From: Angiostrongylus vasorum
Lineage: Eukaryota > Nematoda > Chromadorea > Rhabditida > Metastrongylidae
Length of the DNA stretch: 64,000 bases
Assembly (NCBI GenBank): GCA_018806985.1
Contig: JADANN010000414.1
Span: 1,054,001 to 1,118,000 of the forward strand
Reading direction: 5' to 3'
Shown here: in pieces, positions 22,678 through 33,460 of the stretch
How positions within the stretch are numbered: position 1 is the first letter of the stretch
Layout: each line of letters opens with the position of its first letter
Notes under the pieces: model-generated
What the model saw: only the letters and a program-made list of their open reading frames with translations
Told to the model about the DNA's origin: nothing
Databases searched by the model: none
Position numbers and translations under genes: made by a program

Positions 22678-23033
22678 CAAGATGTTGAAACACATAGTTA
22701 GACAACCATTTCAACACTGTGACCTCTTATTCAGTAATGGAATTGATTAGAAATACAAGAAAAATAAATAAAAATTTGTTAGAGTGCTCGAAATGCCAAC
22801 CAAAGCACAGGATTTCTTTGGCAAGGACATCATACATCTATAAAAAATTAGTAACGTTCTAACTAACGCCACCATGATTTCTAACCAAACTCATCATGAT
22901 GATCTTTCTTTGACTTCACTGTGTACATAATAAGGGTTCTAGTCCGCATAGGATATGATTCTTTTTCAGATGTAATATTGTTTTGAATTAGCACCACGCT
23001 ATGTTTTTATAGTTTTGCCTTGATAAACACGCA

Positions 23034-23405
23034 CTTACTTGATACTTGAATGGCCCGTCCTCATTGGTTGTGCGGGCCCCACCACAATCTCCATTTTTTC
23101 GGAAATTTGCTGGTTAAGCCATTGTGGTTTCCTTGGAATCGCGAGGTCAGCCTGGCCAGTCTGCCCCAGGTCTTCACCACCACAAGCAGTCGCAGCCCTT
23201 CTGGATCAGAGGGTTTGATACCAGGGCGGTGGTGGATTCTAGTATTGGTTCACTCTCAGATAGGCTTCCTGATGGAAACGCCGGACTTCTTCTCAGCTTG
23301 GGAGACCCTGCCAGGGAGATGAATCCTCACGCTGTATATCGCAGCCTGATACCCTGGAACACCTCCAAGCCACGACGAGGCGGTAAACTGGTGAGAGGCC
23401 TCATA
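23034..23405 (+). repeat. R370 repeat copy 3
   Basis: CTTACTTGATACTTGAATGG head, GGAAACGCCGGACTTCTTCT centre, CTCCAAGCCACGACGAGGCG tail. Confidence 0.85.
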
Positions 23406-24185
23406 AACACAAGTTGATATATAGCTATTATCAATACTGTTAGGACTAATTAGGTTGATGAGGCAATAGTAGTAAATTTATAGAATAGTTCCTCGTCGTG
23501 GTCTAACGGCTCGATCCAGAAATGATGCGCATAAAGAATTTCCGAGTCAACAGGAAAGACTGCTGTTGGAGTATTTAACATCAGTGGGCCACATGAATGA
23601 ACGAAATGTACATTAACTACATAAACGTGTGATGTACTTAGAAACCGATATCAGTAATTTGCCGACGTTGGATTAAAATAGGAAGGATCACCTATGTTGG
23701 TGAGGATGCGAGCAAGTGTGCAACTAGAACACCATAGAGTTCCGGTTTCTGATCACACTTCTTCACGAAGACCATTGAAGAAAAATGTCGTGTTCTTTGA
23801 GTCTATAGAATGGACAGAACTCACTGCTAAACTAGGAGACACTACAGGGACAAATGGAGAGTTTACTGGCACGCGTATCATAAATGCGATTCTCGTAGAA
23901 AGACTTCTCCTTCCATTCTAACCTTGATTTGTACGGTCTATCGCTGAAATCCCTATGCAATTCACTCACATAGTCCGCAGCTCAAAAACATAAGTCAACG
24001 TTCACGCTGCGGAGCAATCCAAGGCCTGGAAAAGTATAGAGGCTGTCACCTTGCCTTAACAATACATCTCATTCTTTGGATTTCCACAGGACTGCCATCT
24101 CTGTGGTTTCATGAATTTAGCCCAGGAAATGAGATATGAGATCACTCCATCTAACATCTTAACAGTAAAAAACAAGGCGTTCAGA
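23406..24185. other. No firm gene
   Basis: A 75-codon plus-strand frame at 23694-23921 (including SIEWTELTAKLGDTTGTN) is hydrophilic and not obviously chance, but has neither splice signals nor a known domain. Confidence 0.3.
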
Positions 24186-24395
24186 ATGTTTTACTTTTTA
24201 TTTGCTGTCTACTACAAGTTCTCACCGTAGGGTATTACGCGAAATACAACTACAACGAGGCTGAGATATTTACAAAACTCCCGGACCGCAGGTGTCCGCG
24301 GTGGGGAACGAACGCACTATAACCCTTTCCGGGGGCTAACGCGTTCATCACCACACCATGCGGGTCGTTCGTTTCGCCTATCTCTCAGCTACTTT
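24186..24395 (-). repeat. SINE-2 copy
   Basis: Minus-oriented. Read on the minus strand: GACCCGCATGGTGTGGTG (A-box region), GTTAGCCCCCGGAAAGGG, B-box-like GCGTTCGTTCCCC, then tail TATCTCAGCCTCGTTG and CGTAATACCC. Confidence 0.75.
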
Positions 24396-24723
24396 TATCA
24401 GAGTGAGAAAGAATTCAGAGCTGGTCTTAGCCTTCGGGGGCACCAAACATTCGACTACAACGATACATACGTAACTACACATAACGCGTTCTCAACGACG
24501 CCTGATTTCTCGTGGTCGGCGCATGAGAGGACGCTTAATTTTCGCCTCTGGCAGTGCCCATTGACCTCTACTTTACTTCTCGATACAAGATCACACCCTC
24601 TTCTTTGTTTAAGCTTTTTGGAACTTTCTTTCCAAAACCTCAATTCGGTTTTCTATGTATTTTTCTGATAGCTTGTGGCGTTCTGTATTACTCTTGTTCT
24701 AATCACTAGTCAAACCCTTCTCT

Positions 24724-25335
24724 TTGGTAGTTTTTCTTAAAAAAAACTCTCGAAAACGAAAAAACGAAAAAAAAACGAAAACTCTAGCGATAGAAAGGTC
24801 CCGCTTTATCCTACCCTTCATCTCGAATGATGTAAGTGCAGGTATAAAACGCTACTTAAGAAGGGCAGGTCTTGAGGATTCGGTAAACGTAGTTGAAATA
24901 CCACCGAGTACTCTTAGGCGCCAGCTTGTTCGTAACCGGCTATATGACCGTCTATGGGCAACGCAAAATATCATAATTTGCCCTAATGGTAGAGACGGTG
25001 ATTGCATGAGTTCGGGTACAGTTTATCTGATCTCCTGTAAGGCGTGTGGAGACGAATACATTGGCGAAACGGGTAGACCACTCTGTGTCCGCATAAAAGA
25101 ACACCTAGTCGCTAAACGTAAACCAAATATCCCACTAGGCACGCATAGGACCCAGAGACGTAACGCGGAGGACTTTGAAGTACAGATCACGATCCTCGCA
25201 CGGGAATCGCGAACACAAGCGCGCAAAATTCTCGAGGCATTCTGGATAAATTCCAAGAATCCGAAAATGAACCGCAGGGAGGAATGCCTCATTATCACGC
25301 GTGATATTGGGCAGTATATAAGCCTGTTATTCTGA
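24724..25335 (+). CDS. Penelope-like element GIY-YIG endonuclease (5'-truncated)
   Basis: C-terminal part of a Penelope-like retroelement polyprotein. No upstream RT remains and there is no ATG at the start, so the frame is a fragment read from within the element. After a basic region come a four-cysteine cluster (C86, C94, C105, C108 of the open frame) and a GIY-YIG nuclease core: GTVYLISCKACGDEYIGETG at 98-117, Arg123 in LCVRIKEH, the likely metal-ligand Glu171 in KILEAFWI, and NPKMNRR at 179-185. All key residues are present and the frame is intact to a natural stop. In the family this domain nicks target DNA to prime reverse transcription. The 3' terminus follows directly. Confidence 0.88.
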   Translation: MVVFLKKNSRKRKNEKKTKTLAIERSRFILPFISNDVSAGIKRYLRRAGLEDSVNVVEIPPSTLRRQLVRNRLYDRLWATQNIIICPNGRDGDCMSSGTVYLISCKACGDEYIGETGRPLCVRIKEHLVAKRKPNIPLGTHRTQRRNAEDFEVQITILARESRTQARKILEAFWINSKNPKMNRREECLIITRDIGQYISLLF

Positions 25336-25680
25336 TGAGATGGGCACATTACGATTCCATGTGAACTCTGTGCGGTTGGTCTCCACGTGAAATATTTAGT
25401 GGAAGCCTCACAGAGAGCGGTGAGTGTACAAAGCTGTGTTCAATGTGATTGAAATCGTGGTTCAGCGTTTCCTCCGTTTGGTTATGGAGGTGTGACCTTT
25501 CCAGGCTCTGAGGAAGGCGAAATCCGCCGAAACGTCAGCTTGTTCGTGAATAAAGAATAAAAAATAACACCTCGTGTTTGCTCAACAAGAATACGAAGAA
25601 TTACTTGATCAATGCCGAGGTTAATAGAAAGTCGGACGTGGGAGTTAAGGTATTGAATCGAATCATAGGAATGTGTTCAA
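25336..25680 (+). mobile_element. Penelope-like 3' terminus
   Basis: Untranslated end of the Penelope-like copy. It holds the hammerhead motif at 25504, then AATAAAGAATAAAAAATAAC, CCTCGTGTTTGCTCAACA and the boundary block GCCGAGGTTAATAGAAAGTC, which also opens the relic at 7665. This matches the terminal repeats (pseudo-LTRs) known for the group. Confidence 0.75.
25504..25540 (+). ncRNA. Hammerhead ribozyme motif, best conserved
   Basis: Stem I GGCU/AGCU, core CUGAGGA (CUGANGA), stem II GGCG/CGCC with loop AAAUC, core GAAA, then C-GUC with cleavage expected after the C of GUC. Stem III is very short and self-complementary (ACGU), the form that in other Penelope-like elements is thought to work best as a dimer. 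All core bases match the consensus; activity is inferred, not shown. Confidence 0.8.
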
Positions 25681-27350
25681 TGTTCAAACTGAAACTCACG
25701 AAATGAATTAAAGTGAACTGTTATGCTTATGAATGTTAACTTTCAGCTTAAACTTTACCTTAACAATCCAGGAAGGTAATAAATGTTAAATTTCTAATAC
25801 GTATTAGAACATAGCGACCGAATTTTCTGCCCGAATCGATAGTCGTTCAGGTAATTTCTTCGAAGAAAGACGAAGGACAAAAGAAGAAGGTACAGGTAAT
25901 GGGACATACATGTAGGGAGAGATACAGGTAATGAGAGATAGACTAGACACATGTAAATAGAGGTACAGCACCAATGAGAGGTAGCAAATAGTGGTATAGC
26001 ACCAATGTTTCTACTAGGTATAAGTAGTAAGTTAGTACCGCGTATCGTTTTAAAGGAAGAATTGAGGAATTTACATGACTAATAATAATTAACTTTTGAC
26101 ATTAGCGATACAGCCGCAATATCAAAGTGAGGATCTGAAAACCATGGAGACGAAAAAACGGATGACCATAAAAACCCGTTAATAAGTCATTGTTTCTGAC
26201 AGAAATGCTGCTACCCAAAGCTAATGTCCAGTGGCTGTTTTTGGCACAATCTTCTGTCCGCGGTTTGAAGTCTCGTTCAAATTACGTCATTGAAGTAGTT
26301 GAACTTATCGAACTGAAACATGCTGCTGAATAGACAAGAAAAAAAATATCGTTCAGCAATGGTTCAGTGGTCTACCAGAGAGCTTCGAGATTTTCTCAAG
26401 AAATTTCCCTATTTGTGAGCATAAAGCGTTCGGCACCGATCAATCGTTGAAGTAGCGTATATTTGTATATACGCAATATACGTATATACGTATATTGGCC
26501 TATACAATAATTTTTAGGGAGCCTTTGGACGTAATTATTCAGTGCTTTTATCCTCCGACAGATAAGTCTGGTGCAATTTGCTAAACCCGGAGAGATGGTG
26601 GACTTGGTTTTCTAAGGATGCGGATCTGACCAATGACCACTTGTGCATCGCATGGGACCGTTCGGCACCTTATTAAGGGATAGAGTACGGGACGCAAATA
26701 TTATTTTGAACCTGCCCATGGTTTTTTTATTTTGAAGAATCAAGAGTTATAGATGAATAACCTCATAATTCTCATCAAACTCTTCTAGACTTTCCTCGCC
26801 GTTCCAGTCGACGTCCGGTTGACAACTGGCTTCGTCATTATTTAAAAATTTCATTCAATGGATTGTACTGGAATTACTCAACAATTACAAAAGCTCAAAT
26901 CTCAGAACACAAAAAAATATTCTCTACTACAAGATATGGGCTCTTAGAACAGAAAAATAATCCTCTGAAACAACAAGAATGGCAATAAGGCAAATCTAGT
27001 TGAGCAGAAATGATAAGCAAACTCGTACTAGAACCAATGACGATGTCCGTAGATCGGAAATGGAAAACATCGATGAATGAAATATGGTAATTTGGACCCC
27101 TTGGCTCCGTAATACTCCATTTAAAATTTGAATCTGTGTTTGAAGTACCTGGTATGGCTATCGCTCAGAGGAAAGCCATTTAGCAGTTCGTTTTTTACAA
27201 ATCACGGAGAAAAATAGAACGTATCACTAGTGATGACTCAGTAGTTGTCGGGTAGTCAAAATCCTAGTCTTGAAGTCATTTTAAACAAGCAATACAGTAA
27301 TACTGACTTGCACCACGAATGTTTCTTTCATCGGTTCATATAGCCTTTAG
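25681..27350. other. Long stretch without genes
   Basis: 25885-26010 has a loose tandem of GAGAGRTACAGGTAATG-like units. 26455-26500 has a TATACGTATA-rich palindromic tract. 26549-26655 is a minus SINE-1 fragment (GACAGATAAGTCTGGTGCAA). No exon recognised. Confidence 0.45.
26549..26655 (-). repeat. SINE-1 fragment
   Basis: Promoter-side third of SINE-1 on the minus strand: GACAGATAAGTCTGG, CCGGAGAGATGGTGGACTTG and a decayed CCAATGACCAC. Confidence 0.6.
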
Positions 27351-27358
27351 TTCCGATA

Positions 27359-27635
27359 ATGAAGGATGAAGGATAAAGCTCGGCTTTGATCAAATCCTGA
27401 AGGATGCGCCATGCATTCGACTTCACTAAGCATCGTTGTAGGTGATTGAATGCATATCTGGTCTTTTGCACTGATTCGCGGTGGCCTACCTATGTACTGC
27501 TATCATCCCAGACAAGTCTGGTACCAATTTGCTGAACCTAGACGGATGGAAGGCCTAGTGGGCCATGGGCGCGTGGATCGATTCCACGTGTGTGTTGTAG
27601 GGCGCCTCCGACCAATGCGCCACAAGCATTCTTAC
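27359..27635 (-). repeat. SINE-1 copy with target duplication
   Basis: Full minus copy (AAGGATGAAGGATAAAGC to CCAATGCGCCACAAGC). Direct repeats TTCCGATA at 27351-27358 and 27636-27643 flank it. A short deletion removes part of the CGAGCCAGTGCTGCTATC block. Confidence 0.85.
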
Positions 27636-28368
27636 TTCCGATAGCAGAGGGAAATGTGTGCAGCAGAAAGAATAAGGCTAGTTATTCAGGAAATCTCATA
27701 ATTAGAGCTGACAAGCCTGCTTTATCGGTAAGCGATTTTCAAGTCGATTTCTCTTTTAATAGAAAATTTCAAGTCAAAATTTCTACCTTGAGTGATGTGA
27801 CGTCTTCGAAATTAAGTGAGAAAAAGAAACAGTGACTTCTGAGGTCACTGAATGACTGTATCCTCCGATTAGCGGGAAGTGCAAGCATCTGGAATCGATG
27901 ATGAATGTGTTTGAGTGCTTATTGAGAAAGAAAGTTGCAATTTCTGATCACAACCTTGTCAAACAAATCTCCTAACTCAGGACTGCATTCCACGGGAGTG
28001 CTGTAATCCACGAATCTGAAAAAGGTAAGATTAAGTGGTTAAAAAGTCCGCTAACGGTAAAAAAACTGTCTAGCTCTCAACGAATGATACCGTTCAACGG
28101 AGCTTTAAGGCAACACCTCTTTTTTATGTGCTTCTCATCAGCGATTTGTGAACGTATTTAGATACCTCAGTCTTTCCAGGACGAGGACATTAAAATCTTT
28201 ATAGACATAATAGACATAAGACTTCTCTCTATAGAATAATTTATACTCCCTTTGGTGTACGAAATTAACATTTCGGTTGAGCGATCTTCAACAGACGGTC
28301 CTTACGTATTCATGCGTTCTTCACTTTTCTATTGCTTTAGTCATCACCACGAATGTTTCTTCCCTCAC

Positions 28369-28563
28369 TTTATGTTTGAAGAATTTTGAAAGTGTTCGAT
28401 TTGTTAGGATTTTGGAACAGAACCTCAAATGACGATGATGAGTAGCATTAGCGTTTGGATATGGATATTTTCCGGTGACGAGAATATGCAGAAGCACCGC
28501 CAGCGACCACCAATCGACGCAGTGTGAGTACGGCTTCTCAGAAGCGATATCAGGTGACATGTA
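28369..28563 (-). CDS. AGC-type protein kinase, C-lobe exon
   Basis: Acceptor TTTTATAG, then YMSPDIASEKPYSHCVDWWS, LAVLLHILVTGKYPYPN and ATHHRHLRFCSK, ending at donor GTGAGG. DWWSLAVLL is the subdomain IX aspartate-tryptophan motif, and YMSPDIA stands where AGC kinases have YxAPE, so the usual APE is altered to SPD. It follows the activation-loop exon in frame (GTLQ-YMSP). The remaining C-lobe and any C-terminal tail are not found, unless downstream exons are short. Confidence 0.8.
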
Positions 28564-28803
28564 CTATAAAATCGCTACTTAGTTACGAAGATGTTTTGGA
28601 AAACTCGGTTCAACGTATCTATGGAAGGACTTTTTTTTACAAAAAAACTGACAGCGAAAGGAACTAACTGTCCTAACTTTTCATTATTTTACCTTTCTTC
28701 TCATATTTTCTCTGAAACGAATATATATCTGAATGAAAGTCTTGGGTGCAAACCGCTCACATCACAATCTTTCGCAAATAATCTTGAGAGGAGTAAAATT
28801 CAC

Positions 28804-28987
<184 letters not shown>

Positions 28988-29019
28988 TTAAAAAACCAGA
29001 AGCATAAGAGCGGCCGGCG

Positions 29020-29283
29020 TGGGCCATTTTCTAGGCGATACCTTATGCATTCACCGCATCCGTAGAATTGCAGTGATGAATGAATGCATACCTGGTCTGT
29101 GCAATGACTTGCGGGGTCCTATCGTTATATTAACAGTGTTTTTTATCTACATAGATAAGTCCGTTGCCAATTTGCTGACCCAAGAAGGAAGGAAGGCTTG
29201 GTGAGTCTGGGGCGCGTGATAGAATCAAAGACCCTATGTCTGTTGCAAAGCACCTCTATCTCTCTATCCACTGCACCACATCA
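29020..29283 (-). repeat. SINE-1 copy, strongly diverged
   Basis: Recognisable by GAATGCATACCTGGTC, AGTCCGTTGCCAATTTGCTG and TGTTGCAAAGCACCTC. It lies in a kinase-gene intron, in the gene's orientation. Confidence 0.65.
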
Positions 29284-29354
29284 GCCTCGACGGAAATGTG
29301 TTAAATATCTTCCGTAAATCACAATGTAGTCACTTTTTAATAGTGGCTATTCTT

Positions 29355-29640
29355 TTTCATGACAGGGTATCATGTTAAATATAATCACAATGATGCTGAG
29401 ATATTTGCAAAACTCCGGACCGCAGGTATCTGTGGTGGGGATTGAACCTGTTATTACCCTTTTCCCGGGGCTAATGTGTTTACCACCACATCATACGGGC
29501 TCTTCATTTCGCCTTTCAATCATCTTATAAGGTATAAGTGCTATCAGTAATCACCCGTCAACGGCATTAATGTGGGGAGCACGAATGGGTATTGAACCCA
29601 GTTAAGCTGAAGCTGTAGTGTAAGTCACGTCTTCAATTTT
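29355..29640 (-). repeat. SINE-2 copy, long form
   Basis: Minus-oriented. Contains the tail block CAATGATGCTGAGATATTTG, the GGACCGCAGGTATCTGTGGT core, the promoter side TTACCACCACATCATACGGG, and an extra 3' flank ATTGAACCCAGTTAAGCTGA that also follows the copy at 42570. It lies in a kinase intron. Confidence 0.75.
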
Positions 29641-30436
29641 TTTTATTTCCTGCCAATTCTTTTTACCTTTCCTAGGTTATTAATCGCTACGGAGACCCTA
29701 TTACTCCCATCTGCGGTATTGCCACCAATATCCCATGCTTTCTGAGCTGGTATTGACAATATCAATAGTTTTTACCTAATGCACAGGCTAGCTCTGCTCC
29801 ATATATCAGGACTGTTTGCTCGGGAAAGACGCCGTGTTCTTGCCACAAACTGAACATGTCGCCTATTCCGCCAACTGGATACTGTAAAAAATGGAAGACA
29901 TATTGCTGAGGAACTTATTAGAAGAAATAATGCAGCTTGCCGTAATCGCATTCTTTGCATTAAGAATTAAAATAAGCACGAAAATTAGGCGTTAAAAAAT
30001 GGAACGGAATGAAAATAGTTACATTCTTACAAGTTAAGCAGCGCGATGAAAGCTGGTACTCATCAAGACTGCGGAAAAGTGGAAATGAACTCGAGAACTA
30101 ATTTTACGACCTCGTTCACAGGATATGAATAACGATTCACAAAATACAAGTCTTCCTATGTTGTTCACTAACAAAAATATTTAATGTAAGATCACGAATT
30201 CTAACAATATCAACAAGAAATTCATAGTAGTAAAAACTGTTTTGTAACCTGGAAAATAGTGTACAGCTTCGATCGTGTTTGCCATGAAGCGTAAAAACGA
30301 GCGATAAAAACGTACGTTGGCAGCATTCGCTAAAATTAACGGCATAGAATAACATCGTCTAGGTTGTGCTGTGAGCTTTTTTCAGTTTTGCTTAGTTTTC
30401 TCTATTGTTTCGTAATTTTAGGGTGTATTTATAGAG
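29641..30436. other. Kinase intron, no exon seen
   Basis: Part of the large intron between the N-lobe and catalytic-loop exons. Minus frames at 29772-29960 and 30137-30355 have no kinase similarity. The missing hinge-to-alphaE exon may be hidden here or nearby. Confidence 0.35.
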
Positions 30437-30645
30437 CGTGTGGCGCAGTGATCGCAGGCGCCGTGCAACACACACATGAAGTCGATCCGCTAGGGCCGTG
30501 GCCCACTAAGCCTTCCATCCTTCCGGGGTCGGCGAGTTGGTACCAGACTTGTCTGGTAGGAGAGCAGCACTGGCTCGATACATACCCCTCAGCGATTGAT
30601 CAACGCCGAGAGCTTCATTCCCTTCCTTTATCTTTTTTTATCTTA
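30437..30645 (+). repeat. SINE-1 copy with internal deletion
   Basis: Promoter end GTGTGGCGCAGTGATCG is intact. After GGCTCGATACAT about 100 bases are missing and the sequence resumes at CCCCTCAGCGATTGATCA. Antisense to the kinase gene. Confidence 0.88.
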
Positions 30646-31187
30646 ATTTTCACTGCATCGATAAGTAGTTGTTTTTGAGATCGAACGATCTTCATCGAAA
30701 CAACAATTGTTCCTGAAGTGAAAGAACAGATCAACTTTTTTGTTAACAACGTCAACGTCACAACGTACAACTTTTATTTGTTGCCCATTATTTTTTTCCT
30801 TTATTCATGTATCGTGGTTGTGTTTCACTTACCTCAACATCTTTAGAATAACTACTACACTATTCACATGGTAAGAAATTAATAGATAAACTTTGTGAAA
30901 ATCCCCAAGACCAACTTTCCGTTAACCTTGGCATTGATTGATTTGTGAAAATCTACACCCACACACCAAACGCAAATTCCTGTTCAAATTTTAGCGCAGA
31001 AAGTGGCCATCTAAGGTGAATATTGCATTTGTTCTCCAATGTTCATGTTAATTTGTCTTCATAAATATGCAGAAAATGACTTAGACTTACCATTACTCTA
31101 CGGTTTTACTTGAAAACTGCCGTATTCGTAGATCCATCTAGCAGAGAACAAATGAGTTTCACCTTTTGGATACGGTAGCTTTTAAAA

Positions 31188-31453
31188 AAAAGGATGAAGC
31201 TCTCGACGTTGATCAATCGCTGAGGGATGCCCCATGAATTCTATTTCATTAAGTATCGTTAGAGGTGAATGAATGCATATCTGGCCTTTACAATGACTCG
31301 CAGTGATGTATCGAGCCAGTGTTGCTATTCTACTAGGTAAGTCTGTTACCAATTTGCCGACCCTGGAGAGATGGAAGGCCCTAGTGGGCCATGGGCGCGT
31401 GGGTCGATCCCACGTGTGTGTGTTGCAAGACGCCTCCGACCAATGCGCTACAC
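31188..31453 (-). repeat. SINE-1 copy
   Basis: Minus-oriented; it lacks the GGTGGCCTACC block (a 10-base deletion at GACTCGCAGTGATGTATC). It lies in a kinase intron. Confidence 0.85.
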
Positions 31454-31507
31454 GCGACCCACAGTAATTTTAATACAAAAATGGGATGGAATGGTTAAAT
31501 AATGTCT

Positions 31508-31630
31508 ACAACCGGTGGTTAGAGGTGCCCTGAAATTGGTCGTTGCAACGTGGACCTCGCGCTTGAGACAAATTTAGTCTCCAATTCATTCAAAGTCGGT
31601 AGATTGGCACCACTCCTGTCTAGGAAAAGC
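31508..31630 (+). repeat. SINE-1 fragment, weak
   Basis: CCGGTGGTTAGAGGTGCCCTG resembles the A-box region, and AGTCGGTAGATTGGCACCACTC then CTGTCTAGGA the SINE body. Heavily diverged. Confidence 0.45.
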
Positions 31631-31861
31631 TTTCTCCAATCCACAAAGGATGGCGATTACTCATTTGTGCAACTAACGCCAAAAGTAAGTCTGAAGACCT
31701 TGTCAACAATTCAATTCATTCTAAGTCACAGTGGAATGTCGGCATATTTTAACTAGTCATCACTCTGGCAGAATCACTTTCATCAACATCTCGAAAGATT
31801 TTCACCATTCCGTTATTCATAAACTGAACGGTCATCCACAGCTTCAGTAGACCTTGAAATA

Positions 31862-32128
31862 CTAAGATTCAAATCTAAACTGCAGCAGTGCATTCCAATA
31901 ATGTTGGTCAACTTCACAGATTTTATAATATTTTCCAATGCGATTAATTTGCCACAAACAATCGAATAACAACCTGTACAGCGACTTCCCGTCGTACTTG
32001 CTGAACAGCTTTTTTCCAAGTATCAAAGACTTCTGTTGGATTTTCATAGCATAGATTCCTCTCGAGTTACTTTTCGCGATGGCTCGGTAGACACGACCAA
32101 ATGAACCGTTGCCGATTTCGTTTGAAAT
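31862..32128 (-). CDS. AGC-type protein kinase, N-lobe exon, frame breaks
   Basis: Acceptor CGCCCAG, then ISNEIGNGSFGRVYRAIAKS and RGIYAMKIQQKSLILGK. GNGSFGRV is the glycine-rich loop and the lysine of AMK the ATP-binding lysine. Beyond a six-A run the continuation is best in a second frame (LIALENIIKSVKLTNIIGM, like the alphaC helix and beta4 strand). It is then best in a third (FQGLLKLWMTVQFMNNGM, like beta4-beta5 and the hinge, extending to about 31760). Each shift again costs one extra base. The junctions are uncertain; short introns are an alternative. Confidence 0.7.
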   Translation of the reverse strand: MSNEIGNGSFGRVYRAIAKSNSRGIYAMKIQQKSLILGKKLFSKYDGKSLYRLLFDCLWQINRIGKYYKICEVDQHYWNALLQFRFES

Positions 32129-32335
32129 CTGGGCGGAACAAAAAAAAGACCGATGAAAATGTGAAACGAAGCAGTTGGTACTTTCAGTTACTTGACTTGT
32201 AAAAAAACAACACCTCATTGTGAGTAACTCATAAAAGGATGGAACCCGACTAATCAGTTTCACGTTTTTTTGAGGCTTTACACCTGTATGGATACCTTGA
32301 AGAAGAAGCCATGAGGTTATTAGATCAGAGCTTAC

Positions 32336-32445
32336 CACAAAATCTTGTTCTCCTACTGCGCTACGGGATGGAAATTCAGGCAAGAAGAGCGCCTCCAGCC
32401 ATGGAAAGGGGAATTCTGTACGGCGAACATTTATGTCGGTGCTCT
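32336..32445 (-). CDS. Protein kinase gene, exon before the kinase domain
   Basis: Acceptor TTTTGAACAG and donor GTAAGC frame 36 codons plus two bases: STDINVRRTEFPFPWLEALF then LPEFPSRSAVGEQDFV. The phase fits both neighbours: the exon above leaves one base, this one adds two and ends in phase 0 before ISNEIGNG. It is the linker just before the glycine loop, rich in P and F; no known domain. Confidence 0.75.
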
Positions 32446-32529
32446 CTGTTCAAAAATGTGATGCATTCAAGTTTAGAAAATCGAGGAGAACAACATTTAT
32501 TAATTGTTTAGTATGCAAAGACAACTCAC

Positions 32530-32795
32530 GGATCCTTTCCGATAAAGCCGATTCATCAACCGAATCTGATTTTGATTGAAATTCAACTAGCGATAGACTT
32601 CGCTCTCTCATAGGCTCGCCGAATCCTGTAGAAAAAGAGGAATGTAGCATGGATTTTTCCTGATAAACCCGAAAGAGAATTTTCGAAGTACCAGATTGAT
32701 CACGGCATTTATCAGCAAGGTATTGTTTTCCTTCTTCCTTATTCGTTATACTTATGGAAGCATTTTCCGACTTGATGTTAATGTTATGCTTCGTA
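32530..32795 (-). CDS. Protein kinase gene, N-terminal exon at a SINE edge
   Basis: Reads NINIKSENASISITNKEEG, YLADKCRDQSGTSKILFRV, GFGEPMRERSLSLVEFQSKS and SVDESALSERI up to donor GTGAGT. The reading is polar and serine-rich, as in a regulatory N-terminal tail. The 5' limit is unclear because SINE-1 lies directly against it: the frame stays open into the SINE, and the only AG near the junction is TTTTACGAAG. Either the SINE tail now supplies the acceptor or the exon starts inside the SINE. Confidence 0.7.
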
Positions 32796-33082
32796 AAAGG
32801 ATGAACAATAAAAGTCTCGGTGTTGATCAATCGCTGAGAGATGCGCCATGAATTCGACTTCAATAAGCATCGTTTGGAGGTGATTGAATGCATACCTGGC
32901 CGTTACAATGACTCCTGGTGGCCTACCGATGTATCGAGCCAATGCTGCTATTCTCCCAGTCAAGTCTGGTACCAATTTGCCCACCCCCGAAGGGACGGAA
33001 GGCTTGGTGAGCCATGGGCGCTGGGATCGATCCCACGTGTGTGTTGCAGGGCGCCTTCGACCACTGCGCCACATGCGCCCGT
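32796..33082 (-). repeat. SINE-1 copy with target duplication at a kinase exon
   Basis: Full minus copy, in the gene's orientation. Flanked by GTTATGCTTCGTA (32783-32795) and GTTACGCTTCGTA (33083-33095), a 13-base target duplication with one mismatch. Insertion was in or right beside coding sequence. Confidence 0.92.
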
Positions 33083-33307
33083 GTTACGCTTCGTACCACC
33101 GAAATTTATTATGTTAGGATAGAAAAATAAATGTCGAGATCGACATAGTTACGACTAAACAAAAAGCAAATTCTCTAAAAAAATATAAAGACAGTACGTA
33201 TAATACGGTAACTTTACTAGCACGTCGTCCATCTGATAGGCTCACATCTGCTTAGCTATTGATTTCAAGAGATGAAAACTACTTTAAATCCTATGTAGGA
33301 ACAGCCA

Positions 33308-33460
33308 ATGTCGGAGTGTCTGGTTGAAGAAGAATCGGAAGAAAGTCTGACTGCCATTCTTGCTCGTACTTTTGAAGGGCTACTAAAACCACAATGCCTT
33401 TCAGCTGCCATAGTAGTAATACCGATAGACTTTAACCGAATGGATGATTCAAGGGTCTAA
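33308..33460 (+). CDS. Small ORF, acidic, unknown
   Basis: ATG to stop, 50 codons: MSECLVEEESEESLTAILAR, FEGLLKPQCLSAAIVVIPID, FNRMDDSRV. Composition is protein-like, with an acidic amphipathic start and a hydrophobic AAIVVIPI core. No promoter, splice signal or family is recognised. It lies divergently beside the kinase gene. Confidence 0.3.
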   Translation: MSECLVEEESEESLTAILARTFEGLLKPQCLSAAIVVIPIDFNRMDDSRV

